DNA of 64,000 bases. It comes from Kosakonia cowanii JCM 10956 = DSM 18146. GTDB taxonomy: Bacteria > Pseudomonadota > Gammaproteobacteria > Enterobacterales > Enterobacteriaceae. A model generated the notes under the pieces. That model had not been told where the DNA came from, did no database searches, and was given only the letters and a program-made list of their open reading frames with translations. The DNA lies in assembly GCF_001975225.1 (NCBI RefSeq), contig NZ_CP019445.1:744001-808000 (forward strand), in the 5' to 3' direction. Made by a program: the position numbers and the translations under genes. Below, one piece after another: positions 8,501 through 19,013 of the stretch. Numbering within the stretch: the stretch's first letter is position 1; each line of letters opens with the position of its first letter.

Positions 8501-9621
8501 TTGCGATCGACAAGGGCGTATTTGCTGCCGATCAGGCTGCGGTGCAGATCGACATTGTCGGCAGAGATCTGCCGCCACAGCGGCACACCGAAGCGGTAGT
8601 TCAGTGCCATATCAAGGCGTGTATCCTGGCTATCACCAAAGGTGCGCTCGCCGGAGAGCGTCAGTAGCGGAAACGGCGTGTAGTTAAGTCCGAGCGTGAT
8701 CGCAGAGGGGTTACGTTGCAGATCGCCCGGCCCGCTGGCAGGCGTGAGGGCGATGCCTTTACCGAAGTAGTGCTCATATTTCAGCTTTGCTCCCCACTGC
8801 GGGTGCGCAGGCAGCCAGCCGTCGAGGCGGACATCAATACCGTTTGCCGGGCGTTCGTCATACTCTTTCATGCCTTTTAGCGTCGAGGCGTGCCAGCCGG
8901 TGAGGCCATAATAGGCGTTGGCTGAGAGCTTCAGATAATCGGCCCAGGCTTCGCCACCGATGCCAAGACGCGCATTCTTGCCGCTGTAGTCATAGTCGTA
9001 AAATGCATTGATGCCCAGCATGCCGCCTGCCAGCAGGTGACGGTAGCCCAGGCCAACGTTGCCAATGTTGCGCGCCTCGCTTTTGCGCAGCCCCCACTGG
9101 CTGAACAGCAGCTGTCGTTCACTCTCCAGCAGCGGCAGCAGCAGATCGCCGCTCACCTTCCCTTTGCTGTCCAGCGACGCGCTGACGCTGCCTTTTTGAT
9201 CCATCCAGTCGCTAAGCTGTTGGTTGATCACCCCTTCGCCAAGGCTGCGGGCGTAGGCAAAGGCTGAGCGGCTAACATCTTCCGACATCAGTAGCTGCGC
9301 GGCCTGCGTCGCTTTCGGTGCCAGCCACGCCTCGGCCGTTGTCGGTTCAACCGGCTGCGGCGGCTCTATATTTAGCGTTGGCAGAGGCGGATTATTTTGC
9401 GGCTGGGGTGCAACCGCCGGTGAAATAGCGTGGGATAACATTCTGGGCTCGCTGATGAGCGCCTGTAGCCCGGCCATGGTTTCATCCATGCTGCGGTAAT
9501 CAGCATATTCCGTTGCCTGCGCCACAGAGATGAAGGGAAAAAAGAGTGGGCTGAATAACTGGAGCGCGATAATTCCCCACGCGGTACCACGCTTCCAGCC
9601 GGGAAGTTGTCTGGTTTTCAT
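5554..9621 (-). CDS. Inverse autotransporter adhesin (intimin/invasin family)
   Basis: About 1355 residues. A signal region at the N-terminus (KRGTAWGIIALQLFSPLFFP) leads to an intimin/invasin 12-strand barrel at roughly 120-370 (LGYRHLLAGGMLGINAFYDYD, LSANAYYGLTGW). Then come at least six Big-1-type immunoglobulin repeats, each with an ANG...ATVTD..GNP..G..V.F pattern, to about 1125. A final ~170 residues (DAHLIVPP...YYMTTHPVGAEAG...GAYCYSVHN) resemble the YfaP-type domain. No LysM motif was recognised. The ATG at 9621 gives the best signal peptide. Type Ve secretion puts the repeats on the cell surface. A lipoprotein gene and a ToxR-like regulator lie just upstream, suggesting one regulated cluster. 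The receptor is unknown. Confidence 0.9.
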   Translation of the reverse strand: MKTRQLPGWKRGTAWGIIALQLFSPLFFPFISVAQATEYADYRSMDETMAGLQALISEPRMLSHAISPAVAPQPQNNPPLPTLNIEPPQPVEPTTAEAWLAPKATQAAQLLMSEDVSRSAFAYARSLGEGVINQQLSDWMDQKGSVSASLDSKGKVSGDLLLPLLESERQLLFSQWGLRKSEARNIGNVGLGYRHLLAGGMLGINAFYDYDYSGKNARLGIGGEAWADYLKLSANAYYGLTGWHASTLKGMKEYDERPANGIDVRLDGWLPAHPQWGAKLKYEHYFGKGIALTPASGPGDLQRNPSAITLGLNYTPFPLLTLSGERTFGDSQDTRLDMALNYRFGVPLWRQISADNVDLHRSLIGSKYALVDRNYDIVMQYRKQPLVVLSLPKQLTAEAGTTLTIPVTISKAKYGLERIEWSASANFAANGGSWQQPALTALHVQVPAYRATRSEAASVAQEYVLTAVGVDKNGNRATPATTTLRVMRASETVAPIALTPTAPQLADNQQAFTLTASVVKEGQPVAGQRVTFHIAQLADSKGKPAATLFNDQGQDNTSLSAVSDSQGLATVKLKSRVAGEGVVSATLRNGNSSSARVMFIADTATATLSAFDIMTDNALADGKQANAVRATVTDRYGNPLANYAVGFAADNGATLIGGNAVLTDARGQATLLLTHTRAVATQITATVNGQALTQTVNFSVDRQSARFIESRVAQDALANGQAGSVMTVRIADAFGNPVPGMAIQFIPDSPVSVLPAQALTDAQGVAQTTLTSRRAGTFNATAKLVGTPQAAQVSTRFIADSTTAQLPNENLLISPDGAIANGIAPNGVTATVVDANDNPIPGVTVNFSVSPGATLAATTAITGPDGQAQTTVVSDIAGLYTVTATVNGSTLSKATLFIADVVTAQISDANLVVESNGAVANGNAVNSLSATVTDVKGNRLSGITVDFTVSAGAVLTRTQGVSNLDGQVTTSVNSLRAGRFTVTARVAGTSASKAVDFIGDISTAALASVTLEGSTTDKIANGTDSFTFHARVKDVNNNPVSGATVQWLQDKGVAATINSLSVTNDEGIAAALLESTTTDVVNVQVSASLNNEASIDADKTVSFHPQQVNLRGGVWGAQAVWGYSNPAPVVVPGAEIKLFHSKGDAQPVYSTQANSNGSYSLNVLSGSYYVEVTAPDYFPLQTTITVVRGTLFAQDFTLTHRLKGAVAKIVVSWNATPANLDAHLIVPPKASNPGGARQHVYYMTTHPVGAEAGLENDVRNGYGPETVSIGNFHPGAYCYSVHNSQPATGPLMTGAKVTLSLSDGRSWNWAVENASGSQRNTLWHVFRLNVDPQGSVNVETVGTTSSGPPYKFDGC

Positions 9622-9644
9622 TATTATGTCATCAAGGAAAAACA

Positions 9645-9670
9645 CGAAAAAGCCGTTTTTAGAAACGGCG
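9645..9670 (-). terminator. Terminator between the lipoprotein and intimin-like genes
   Basis: Seven-base stem GCCGTTT/AAACGGC (9652-9669) followed on the minus strand by TTTTTCGTGTTTTT. It should separate the small lipoprotein transcript from the adhesin gene 50 bases further on. Confidence 0.75.
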
Positions 9671-9698
9671 TTTAAAACAGAAATTGGCGATGCCTCTG

Positions 9699-10139
9699 TC
9701 AGATATTGGCAAGATTCCGCATCTTTTCTTTAACGATTTGGTAACTCGTGTAGTGCGCCTTCGCACACAGGGTATCCAGCTTGAGATCGAGCTGCATGGT
9801 GTAGATCTCTTTCGCCTCTTTACCCATGATGTTTTTATTAATATTCAGAAATTTGTAGCCTTCGCCTATTTTTGAATAGTCATCAGAGTAGTTTTTATAG
9901 GTAGAGGTATCCGTACCGCGAATGAAGTTAAATTTGTCGATACAGGCATTGTTAGTGGATGCAATAACGATCCCATCGAAAAAGGGCGATTTGCGCTCTG
10001 CCGCCACGCCCTGTGGCGCGCTGGCGTTACTGGCGCTGGCTGCTGAAACCCTCTCTTTTGGGGTGTTTTTGTTACCTGCACAGGCGGAGAGAAGCAATAC
10101 GCACGCAGTGCTTAATATAATGGCATTTAAATTGTTCAT
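9699..10139 (-). CDS. Small lipoprotein of unknown function
   Basis: 146 residues. Signal peptide MNNLNAIILSTACVLLLSAC has a lipobox with Cys20, followed by a Ser/Ala/Pro-rich spacer (about 28-50) and a charged domain with two further Cys (in NNACIDKF and DTLCAKAH) that could form a disulfide. I do not recognise a family. It precedes the inverse autotransporter gene on the same strand and faces a ToxR/CadC-like regulator across a long AT-rich gap, so a role in adhesin export or sensing is possible but only inferred from position. Confidence 0.75.
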   Translation of the reverse strand: MNNLNAIILSTACVLLLSACAGNKNTPKERVSAASASNASAPQGVAAERKSPFFDGIVIASTNNACIDKFNFIRGTDTSTYKNYSDDYSKIGEGYKFLNINKNIMGKEAKEIYTMQLDLKLDTLCAKAHYTSYQIVKEKMRNLANI

Positions 10140-10632
10140 TTTATTTTTCCCCTTAAAATTAAACCATTAACAAAAATACTAGGTTTTAAATGTGCGAGTG
10201 CCGTGAGGATATGACTACCCACACACTGCACGCGCCTAATAAGGTTCAATAATAAATTCCCACTCTTCTTTTTAGCTATTTATATCGGAACATTAGGTAC
10301 AAACAAGATAAATTATCGTCATATAAGCCACTTTCAGCGTTACGCATAATTATTATAAAAAAAATAATAACAAAATCCCGGTCATTCATGGAGAATTCTC
10401 TGGTAAATTGTCGGGATACGTCTCTTAAAAGTAAAAAAAAGCGGCTTTATTTATTGACAATACAGGTAGCATCGACAATATGGTTACACTTTTTGTGCAG
10501 TCTCATAATTCTGAATATAGTGATTTAATTAACAGGATAAGATAATCGTTAATTAATTTTGTTATTACAGAAGTATCTAACATATTATTTTTAATTTATT
10601 CCATGATGAACCGCATCATGAAAGGTATCAAT
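10140..10632. promoter_or_regulatory. AT-rich divergent control region
   Basis: About 490 bases without a gene between the lipoprotein gene and the membrane regulator, clearly richer in A and T than the flanks, with many A and T tracts (for example 10340-10370 and 10540-10600). It presumably carries both promoters and binding sites for the regulator and nucleoid proteins. I could not name individual sites. Confidence 0.5.
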
Positions 10633-11352
10633 ATGCTCTTTATTATAGATAAGGAAATCTATTTCAGACCCGCCGATGGCGCGATATGGAGCGCGGGCGC
10701 TGAAAATGAAAAACGATTTTTAACCCTCGCCGGCAGCCGCTTGCTGCTCTTTTTTATTGAGCATCGCGGCGAGATCGTGACCCGCGATGCGATCTTCCAG
10801 GCGGTTTGGGAGCGGTATGGTTTGCACTCCACCAACAACACCCTCAACCAGTACATCTCACTGCTGCGCAGAACGATGACGGACCATGGCTTAGGCGCGC
10901 AGGTGATTAAAACCATCCCCAAAACCGGCTTTATCTTCAGCCGCGATCTCTCCGTTATCGCCCTCACGGAACAGCATGATGTGACGGCACCAGCACCAGC
11001 ACCAACACCTATACCTGTCCCTGCGCCACTACCAGCCGCGCCTGACCCGCTGTTTGCGCGTAAACAGTACGGTGCGCTGGCGCTGCTGGTGCTGTTTTTA
11101 CTGTGCACCTTTATGCTCTTTGGCCTGTGGCAGAGCCGTACCCTCAGCGCACCGCTGCCTGAATTTGGCAAAAGCGTGGTGACCTTCACCCAGTGCGATT
11201 TTATGCCTGCGGAGAGCGAAGAGGAGTCCAGGTTGCTGGCGTCGAGTGACAAACTCAAATTTATGACGCTGGTGGACGATCTGGCCGTTGAGCAGGAGCC
11301 AACGCGCGATAAAGCCCCGCTGGCATGCCCGGCCAACTCGCCTGCGGGCTGA
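10633..11352 (+). CDS. ToxR/CadC-like membrane-bound transcription regulator
   Basis: About 239 residues. Residues 1-105 form an OmpR/PhoB-type winged helix (TRDAIFQAVWERYG, NTLNQYISLLRR, TIPKTGFIFS). A Pro/Ala-rich linker (APAPAPTPIPVPAP) leads to one membrane helix (ALALLVLFLLCTFMLFGL) and a periplasmic tail of about 75 residues with two Cys. This is the one-component layout of ToxR, CadC and related regulators. The ATG at 10633 has AAAGG seven bases upstream; earlier ATGs at 10603-10618 lack a site. It is divergent from the lipoprotein and adhesin genes and is their likely regulator. Confidence 0.85.
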   Translation: MLFIIDKEIYFRPADGAIWSAGAENEKRFLTLAGSRLLLFFIEHRGEIVTRDAIFQAVWERYGLHSTNNTLNQYISLLRRTMTDHGLGAQVIKTIPKTGFIFSRDLSVIALTEQHDVTAPAPAPTPIPVPAPLPAAPDPLFARKQYGALALLVLFLLCTFMLFGLWQSRTLSAPLPEFGKSVVTFTQCDFMPAESEEESRLLASSDKLKFMTLVDDLAVEQEPTRDKAPLACPANSPAG

Positions 11353-11361
11353 AATGCAGAC

Positions 11362-11391
11362 AAAAAAAGAGCGGGCATTAAGCCCGCTCCT
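11362..11391. terminator. groL terminator, bidirectional
   Basis: Stem GAGCGGGC / GCCCGCTC (11369-11389) with loop ATTAA. T7 follows on the minus strand (11362-11368), ending groL; on the plus strand a T-rich CTCTTCGTT follows the membrane regulator. Confidence 0.87.
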
Positions 11392-11438
11392 CTTCGTTGA
11401 ACCCGCGCCCGGTTTCCCGGGCACGTGTCCGGCAGCCA

Positions 11439-13097
<1,659 letters not shown>

Positions 13098-13129
13098 TTA
13101 AATTCGTTCAGGTTCGTTCGCGCGCGTTG

Positions 13130-13456
<327 letters not shown>

Positions 13457-13502
13457 TTATGGTGAGGCCGGGTCCATGCGGTTATCCGGCTGGTGACCTG
13501 AG

Positions 13503-13533
13503 AGATGGGGTTAGGCCTCTCTCCCTTCAAGGG
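13503..13533 (-). promoter_or_regulatory. Sigma-32 heat-shock promoter of groSL
   Basis: On the minus strand CCCTTGAA (13526-13533) and CCCCATCT (13503-13510) are separated by 15 bases, matching the sigma-32 consensus. The element lies about 80 bases before groS, as in E. coli. Confidence 0.92.
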
Positions 13534-13660
13534 GTAAAACAAAAAAAATTTTCGAAAATGCAATCGGCTGCCCCCTCCCTTTCCTGGCGGGGAACGGCGA
13601 GCAATAAGTAAAACAGCTTGTGCTACCATCGAGGCTCCCGATAAGAGACAAACAGAAAAA

Positions 13661-14917
13661 ATGAGCGGATTAAAACAAGAGCTGGGGCTGGCGCAGGGTG
13701 TTGGACTACTCTCTACCTCGTTACTGGGCACCGGGGTCTTCGCCGTTCCGGCGCTGGCCGCACTGGCGGCCGGTAACAGTAGCCTGTGGGCGTGGCCATT
13801 ACTCATCGTGCTGGTCTTCCCGGTGGCGATTGTCTTTGCCATTCTCGGACGCCACTTCCCCAGCGCTGGCGGCGTCGCCCACTTTGTCGGCATGGCATTT
13901 GGTCCGCGTTTCCAGCGGGTAACCGGCTGGCTGTTTCTCTCGGTGATCCCGGTTGGGCTGCCTGCGGCCCTGCATATCGCTGCCGGTTTCTGGCAGGGGC
14001 TCTTTGGCTGGCAGGGGCCGATGCTGCTGATGGCAGAGCTGATGACGCTGGCGCTGATTTGGCTTATCGGTACGCGCGGCGCCGGCTCCAGCGCCAACCT
14101 GCAATCGATTATCGCCGGGCTGATCGTTGCCCTGCTGGTCGCCATCTGGTGGCGCGGCGGCATTACGCTGCGCGATATCCCCTTTCCCCCGCTCGGCGAG
14201 ATTACCCTCCCGGAGATGTCCGCTTCATTAGCGGTGATGTTCTGGTGTTTTGTTGGGCTGGAGGCGTTCGCCCATCTCGCCTCGGAGTTCAAAAACCCGG
14301 AGCGGGATTTCCCCCGTGCGCTGATGATTGGCCTGCTGCTGGCGGGCACCGTCTACTGGGCCTGTACCGTGGCGGTGCTGAAGTTCGATCTCTGGCATCA
14401 CCTGGGCGCAGCGGCGTCGCTGCCGGTGATTGTCGTCGATCTTTTTGGTAAGCAGGCGCTGTGGGTGGCCTGCATTATTGGCTATCTCGCCTGTTTCGCC
14501 AGCCTCAATATCTATATTCAGAGCTTCGCGCGGCTGGTGTGGTCGCAGGCGGCGTACAAACCCGACAGCGCGCTGGCAAAACTCTCGGCGCGCCAGCTGC
14601 CGCTTAACGCCCTCAACGCGGTCATTCTCTGCTGCGTGGCCTGCACGCTGGTCATTTACGCTTTCAACATCAATCTCGACACGCTGATCATCTATGCCAA
14701 CGGCATCTTTATCATGATCTACCTGCTCTGCATGCTGGCAGGCTGTCGCTTGCTGAAAGGGCGCTATAAGGCGCTGGCGATGTTGGGGAGCGTGCTCTGC
14801 CTGCTGTTGCTGATCATTCCAGGCTGGAAGAGTTTGTATGCGGTGGTGATGCTGGCGGCGCTGTGGCTCTTTTTACCGAAGCGGCGCACCACAACGGTTC
14901 GTTCTGTGTCGGAATAA
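13661..14917 (+). CDS. yjeH: L-methionine/branched-chain amino acid exporter YjeH
   Basis: 418 residues, MSGLKQELGLAQGVGLLSTS, collinear with E. coli YjeH, an APC-superfamily inner-membrane exporter of methionine and branched-chain amino acids. About 12 hydrophobic helices are visible. The family signature GLEAFAHLASEFKNPERDFP is present near residue 200. It is divergent from groS, and the gap holds the groS heat-shock promoter. Confidence 0.95.
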   Translation: MSGLKQELGLAQGVGLLSTSLLGTGVFAVPALAALAAGNSSLWAWPLLIVLVFPVAIVFAILGRHFPSAGGVAHFVGMAFGPRFQRVTGWLFLSVIPVGLPAALHIAAGFWQGLFGWQGPMLLMAELMTLALIWLIGTRGAGSSANLQSIIAGLIVALLVAIWWRGGITLRDIPFPPLGEITLPEMSASLAVMFWCFVGLEAFAHLASEFKNPERDFPRALMIGLLLAGTVYWACTVAVLKFDLWHHLGAAASLPVIVVDLFGKQALWVACIIGYLACFASLNIYIQSFARLVWSQAAYKPDSALAKLSARQLPLNALNAVILCCVACTLVIYAFNINLDTLIIYANGIFIMIYLLCMLAGCRLLKGRYKALAMLGSVLCLLLLIIPGWKSLYAVVMLAALWLFLPKRRTTTVRSVSE

Positions 14918-14942
14918 AAAAATGCCCGGCGAGGCCGGGCAG
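14915..14942. terminator. fxsA/yjeH convergent terminator
   Basis: TGCCCGGC-GAG-GCCGGGCA (14923-14941). Seven T follow on the minus strand, so it ends fxsA; it is also the first hairpin after yjeH. Confidence 0.88.
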
Positions 14943-14948
14943 CGGAGC

Positions 14949-15413
14949 TTAACGATCGTCTTTATGATCCAGACGGTTGTTGGGGTCATCTTTACGCTGA
15001 TATTCGCCTTCAAAGGTATCGCCACCGCCAAACCCGGCGCCTGCGCCCGGCCCGCGCGAAAAGCGCAGGTGCGGCATCAGCTTGAGGGTGATCAGCTTCT
15101 GCACCGGCGGCACCAGCAGCAGCAGGCCGAGGAAGTCAGTAAAGAAACCGGGCAGCAGCAGCAACAGACCGGCGATCACCAGCGACACGCTCTTGATCAT
15201 CTCGGCCGCCGGGCTTTCACCCGCCGCCATCTTCTGCTGCATCGCCATCAGATTTTTAAAGCCCTGGTTGCGCACCAGCGACATGCCGATAACCGAGGTG
15301 AAGAGCACCAGGATAAGGGTCATCAGCACGCCAAAGACGTGAGCCACCTGGATGAAGATCGAAATTTCGATGTAAACGTATAAGAAAAAAGCAATAAACG
15401 GTATCCAGCGCAC
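14949..15413 (-). CDS. fxsA: Phage F exclusion suppressor / membrane protein FxsA
   Basis: 154 residues, starting at a GTG (VRWIPFIAFFLYVYIEI) six bases after GGAG; upstream in-frame residues do not match the family. Three to four membrane helices (FIAFFLYVYIEISIFIQ, LMTLILVLFTSVIGM, SLVIAGLLLLLPGF) precede a charged Gly-rich tail ending DRLDHKDD-like. In E. coli overproduction relieves F-factor exclusion of phage T7; the normal role is unclear. It is divergent from aspA. Confidence 0.93.
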   Translation of the reverse strand: MRWIPFIAFFLYVYIEISIFIQVAHVFGVLMTLILVLFTSVIGMSLVRNQGFKNLMAMQQKMAAGESPAAEMIKSVSLVIAGLLLLLPGFFTDFLGLLLLVPPVQKLITLKLMPHLRFSRGPGAGAGFGGGDTFEGEYQRKDDPNNRLDHKDDR

Positions 15414-15547
15414 TGGCTTCTCCTGTGAACGAGCAACGGTCATCTCACCGTTGCTAAAATGAGTCTGCGAATTCGCATAGGGATGAGATGGTGGCAAAGT
15501 TGAAAAATTCAATTTCACCGGCGGTGTAAAGTTTTGTTTGTTACGCA

Positions 15548-15567
15548 GCGGTGACTTATTTCACATA
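15548..15567. promoter_or_regulatory. CRP site upstream of aspA
   Basis: GGTGA-CTTATT-TCACA differs from the CRP consensus TGTGA-N6-TCACA at one base. A TATAAT box at 15636-15641 gives a likely aspA start near 15648, putting the CRP centre close to -90. aspA is CRP-activated in E. coli. Confidence 0.65.
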
Positions 15568-15751
15568 TTGGTAATTATGATGGGTCCAGTAAGATAATAA
15601 GTGATCCCGATTACGGCAATTCGCCCGCGCCAGCATATAATTTCACTCTTCTGGCCGATTGAGGGAATAATCGTCGGTCGAAAAAGACACATAACCACAT
15701 AAATATTGTGTGATTGGTGTATTCATTCGTAGCTTGAAAAAGAAGGTTCAC

Positions 15752-17188
15752 ATGTTAAACAACATTCGTATCGAAGAAGACTTGTTAGGTACCAGGGAAG
15801 TGCCAGCGGATGCCTACTACGGCGTGCATACTCTGAGAGCGATTGAAAACTTTTATATCAGCAACAACAAGATCAGTGACATCCCTGAGTTTGTTCGTGG
15901 CATGGTGATGGTGAAGAAAGCCGCAGCGCTGGCGAACAAAGAGCTGCAAACCATCCCTAAAAGTATTGCTAACGCTATTGTTGCCGCATGTGATGAGGTG
16001 CTGAACAACGGCAAATGCATGGACCAGTTCCCGGTTGACGTCTATCAGGGCGGCGCGGGCACGTCTGTGAACATGAACACCAACGAGGTGCTGGCAAACA
16101 TCGGCCTTGAGCTGATGGGTCACCAGAAAGGGGAGTATCAATTCCTCAACCCGAACGATCATGTCAACAAATGCCAGTCCACCAACGATGCCTACCCAAC
16201 CGGGTTCCGCATCGCGGTCTACACCTCGGTGGTCAAACTGATCGACGCCATCAAACAGCTTGGCGAAGGCTTTGAAAACAAAGCGGTAGAGTTCAAAGAC
16301 ATCCTGAAAATGGGCCGTACCCAGCTGCAGGATGCGGTGCCGATGACCCTCGGCCAGGAGTTCCATGCCTTTAACGTGCTGCTGAATGAAGAGACCAAAA
16401 ACCTGCTGCGTACCGCGGAACTGCTGCTCGAAGTGAACCTCGGCGCAACGGCTATCGGTACCCGCCTCAACACGCCGGATGGCTACCAGCAACTCGCCGT
16501 GCAGAAACTGGCGGAAGTGAGCAACCTGCCGGTAGTGGCCGCAGAAGATCTGATCGAAGCGACCTCCGACTGCGGTGCCTATGTAATGGTGCACAGCTCG
16601 CTGAAACGCCTGGCGGTAAAACTGTCGAAAATCTGTAACGACCTGCGCTTGCTCTCCTCCGGGCCGCGCGCCGGGCTGAACGAGATTAACCTGCCGGAAC
16701 TGCAGGCGGGCTCATCTATCATGCCGGCCAAAGTGAACCCGGTTGTGCCGGAAGTGGTAAACCAGGTCTGCTTTAAAGTCATCGGTAACGACATCACCGT
16801 CACCATGGCTTCCGAAGCGGGTCAGCTGCAGCTGAACGTGATGGAGCCGGTGATTGGCCAGGCGATGTTCGAGTCGATCCACATCCTGACCAACGCCTGC
16901 TATAACCTGCTGGAAAAATGCATTAACGGCATCACCGCCAACAAAGAGGTGTGTGAAAGCTACGTCTATAACTCCATCGGTATCGTCACCTACCTCAACC
17001 CGTTTATCGGCCACCACAATGGCGATATCGTCGGCAAGATCTGCGCCGAAACCGGGAAGAGCGTGCGTGAAGTGGTGCTCGAGCGCGGATTGCTGACGGA
17101 AACGGAGCTGGATGATATCTTCTCTGCCCAGAACCTGATGCACCCGGCCTATAAAGCGAAACGCTATACCGATGAAAGCGAACAGTAA
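15752..17188 (+). CDS. aspA: Aspartate ammonia-lyase (aspartase)
   Basis: 478 residues, [18 protein letters not shown], equal in length to E. coli AspA. It splits L-aspartate to fumarate and ammonia in the cytosol. The fumarase/aspartase signature [11 protein letters not shown] is present near residue 317 and the stretch [13 protein letters not shown] is intact. An earlier in-frame start at 15710 would add 14 residues unlike the family. dcuA follows 115 bases downstream beyond a terminator, so aspartate uptake and deamination are coupled. Confidence 0.98.
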   Translation: MLNNIRIEEDLLGTREVPADAYYGVHTLRAIENFYISNNKISDIPEFVRGMVMVKKAAALANKELQTIPKSIANAIVAACDEVLNNGKCMDQFPVDVYQGGAGTSVNMNTNEVLANIGLELMGHQKGEYQFLNPNDHVNKCQSTNDAYPTGFRIAVYTSVVKLIDAIKQLGEGFENKAVEFKDILKMGRTQLQDAVPMTLGQEFHAFNVLLNEETKNLLRTAELLLEVNLGATAIGTRLNTPDGYQQLAVQKLAEVSNLPVVAAEDLIEATSDCGAYVMVHSSLKRLAVKLSKICNDLRLLSSGPRAGLNEINLPELQAGSSIMPAKVNPVVPEVVNQVCFKVIGNDITVTMASEAGQLQLNVMEPVIGQAMFESIHILTNACYNLLEKCINGITANKEVCESYVYNSIGIVTYLNPFIGHHNGDIVGKICAETGKSVREVVLERGLLTETELDDIFSAQNLMHPAYKAKRYTDESEQ

Positions 17189-17212
17189 CCTTCCCCCAGG
17201 TTAAAAAATATG

Positions 17213-17243
17213 AAAGGCACGTCCTCCGCGACGTGCCTTTTTC
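17213..17243 (+). terminator. aspA terminator
   Basis: AAAGGCACGTC-CTCCGC-GACGTGCCTTT followed by more T (17238-17242). It lies 25 bases after the aspA stop and likely sets the level of read-through into dcuA. Confidence 0.9.
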
Positions 17244-17303
17244 TTTTGGGTGGTTACTTACCAATAACAATTTCATATCACTTGGAAAACAAGGAAGCCC
17301 ACT

Positions 17304-18605
17304 ATGTTTGCTGCAGAGCTTGTCCTCGTCTTACTTGCCATCTACCTTGGCGCCAGGCTCGGGGGGATCGGCATTGGCTTTGCCGGTGGCCTCGGGGTGC
17401 TGGTGCTGACGCTCTTCTTTCAAATCAAACCGGGCGCCATCCCGTTTGACGTCATCGAGATCATTATGGCGGTCATCGCCGCGATTGCCGCCATGCAGGT
17501 GGCGGGCGGGATGGATTATTTAGTCAGCCTCGCCGAGCGCCTGCTGCGCCGCCATCCGAAGTACATCACCTTTCTCGCCCCGCTGGTCACCTGGTTTATG
17601 ACCATCCTGGCGGGTACCGGCCACACTGCCTTCTCCACGCTGCCGGTGATTACTGAAGTGGCAAAAGAGCAGGGCATCCGCCCCTCGCGCCCGCTCTCTA
17701 TCGCCGTGGTAGCGTCACAAATCGCTATTACCGCCTCGCCCATCTCTGCGGCAGTGGTCTTCTTTGCCGGTATCCTTGAGCCGCTGGGCGTCAGCTACCT
17801 GACGCTGCTGGCGATCTGTATTCCCGTCACGCTGATTGCCGTGATGCTGACCGCCATTGTCTGTAACTTTCTCGGCTGCGAGCTGAAGGACGACCCGGTC
17901 TACCAGGAGCGGCTGGCGAAAGGGGAAGTGAAGCTGCGCGGCGAGCAGGTGTTCGCCCTGAAGCCCCACGCCAAACGCTCGGTGATGCTCTTTCTGGTCG
18001 GCATTATCGCCGTGATGCTCTACGCCACCGCCATCAGCCCGACGGTGGGGCTTATTGCCAACCCGGTGCTGCCGCGTAACGAAGCGATTGTGGTGTTTAT
18101 GCTGACCATCGCCACGCTTATCTGCCTGAGCTGCAAAGTCGATACCGGCGAGATCCTCAACGCCGGTACCTTTAAATCCGGCATGAGCGCCTGTATCTGC
18201 GTGCTCGGCGTCGCGTGGCTCGGCGATACCTTCGTCAAACACCATATTGAAGATATCCAGATGGTGGCAGGCGATCTGCTGCACAGCTACCCGTGGCTGC
18301 TGGCGGTGGTGCTCTTCTTCGCTGCGACCCTGCTCTATTCGCAGGCGGCGACCACCAAAGCGCTGATGCCTGCCGCGCTGCTGCTTGGCGTCTCCCCGTT
18401 GACCGCCGTGGCTTCCTTTGCCGCCGTGTCGGCGCTGTTTGTGCTGCCGACCTACCCGACGCTGCTGGCAGCGGTCGAAATGGATGACACCGGTTCAACG
18501 CGCATCGGCAAATTCGTCTTCAACCACCCCTTCCTGATCCCCGGCGTGATCGCCATCGCGCTCTGCGTGGTGCTCGGCTTTATCTTCGGCACTATCTTGT
18601 TGTAA
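17304..18605 (+). CDS. dcuA: Anaerobic C4-dicarboxylate transporter DcuA
   Basis: 433 residues, the exact length of E. coli DcuA. It exchanges fumarate, succinate, aspartate and malate across the inner membrane. About ten to twelve hydrophobic helices are seen, with family stretches such as GTGHTAFSTLPVI and the C-terminal PTYPTLLAAVEMDDTGSTRIG. ATG at 17304 follows AAGGAAGCC. It is downstream of aspA, the classical pairing. Confidence 0.97.
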   Translation: MFAAELVLVLLAIYLGARLGGIGIGFAGGLGVLVLTLFFQIKPGAIPFDVIEIIMAVIAAIAAMQVAGGMDYLVSLAERLLRRHPKYITFLAPLVTWFMTILAGTGHTAFSTLPVITEVAKEQGIRPSRPLSIAVVASQIAITASPISAAVVFFAGILEPLGVSYLTLLAICIPVTLIAVMLTAIVCNFLGCELKDDPVYQERLAKGEVKLRGEQVFALKPHAKRSVMLFLVGIIAVMLYATAISPTVGLIANPVLPRNEAIVVFMLTIATLICLSCKVDTGEILNAGTFKSGMSACICVLGVAWLGDTFVKHHIEDIQMVAGDLLHSYPWLLAVVLFFAATLLYSQAATTKALMPAALLLGVSPLTAVASFAAVSALFVLPTYPTLLAAVEMDDTGSTRIGKFVFNHPFLIPGVIAIALCVVLGFIFGTILL

Positions 18606-18615
18606 AAGTCTATAA

Positions 18616-18645
18616 ATCGGGCTGCCCGGCGGCCCGATCTTCCCG
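18616..18645 (+). terminator. Possible dcuA terminator
   Basis: ATCGGGC-TGCCCGGC-GGCCCGAT hairpin begins about ten bases after the dcuA stop. The following CTTCCC is only partly T-rich, so strength is uncertain. Confidence 0.5.
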
Positions 18646-18689
18646 CGTCGCATGCTATAGTCCCTGCTTTCGCTTTCAGGAGGTTGAGA

Positions 18690-19013
18690 ATGAACACGCC
18701 CGACGCCGTTGTTGTACTCTGCACCGCTCCGGATGAAGCCACCGCCCAGGATCTGGCGGCCAAAGCGCTGGCGGAAAAACTCGCCGCCTGCGTGACGATC
18801 CTCCCCGGAGCGACCTCGCTCTACTACTGGGAAGGCAAGCTGGAGCAGGAGTATGAAGTGCAACTGCTGCTGAAAACCGACGTCGCGCACCTGGACGATC
18901 TCTTCGCCTGCCTGAAATCGCACCACCCTTATCAAACCCCTGAACTGCTGGCGCTGCCGGTTTCTCACGGAGAGCACGACTACCTCACATGGCTCAACGC
19001 ATCCTTACGCTGA
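18690..19013 (+). CDS. cutA: CutA1 divalent-cation tolerance protein
   Basis: 107 residues, a trimeric ferredoxin-like protein linked to copper tolerance. Conserved pieces include [31 protein letters not shown] and [13 protein letters not shown]. The ATG at 18690 follows AGGAGGTTGAGA. Its 3' end overlaps dsbD by 25 bases, so the two are translationally linked as in E. coli. Confidence 0.97.
   Translation: MNTPDAVVVLCTAPDEATAQDLAAKALAEKLAACVTILPGATSLYYWEGKLEQEYEVQLLLKTDVAHLDDLFACLKSHHPYQTPELLALPVSHGEHDYLTWLNASLR

Noticed and set aside
5554..9621. LysM domain in the intimin-like protein
   Set aside because: Looked for between the signal region and the barrel; no convincing LysM pattern was seen.
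15660..15700. FNR site before aspA
   Set aside because: No clear TTGAT-N4-ATCAA match in the upstream region, although aspA is FNR-linked in E. coli.
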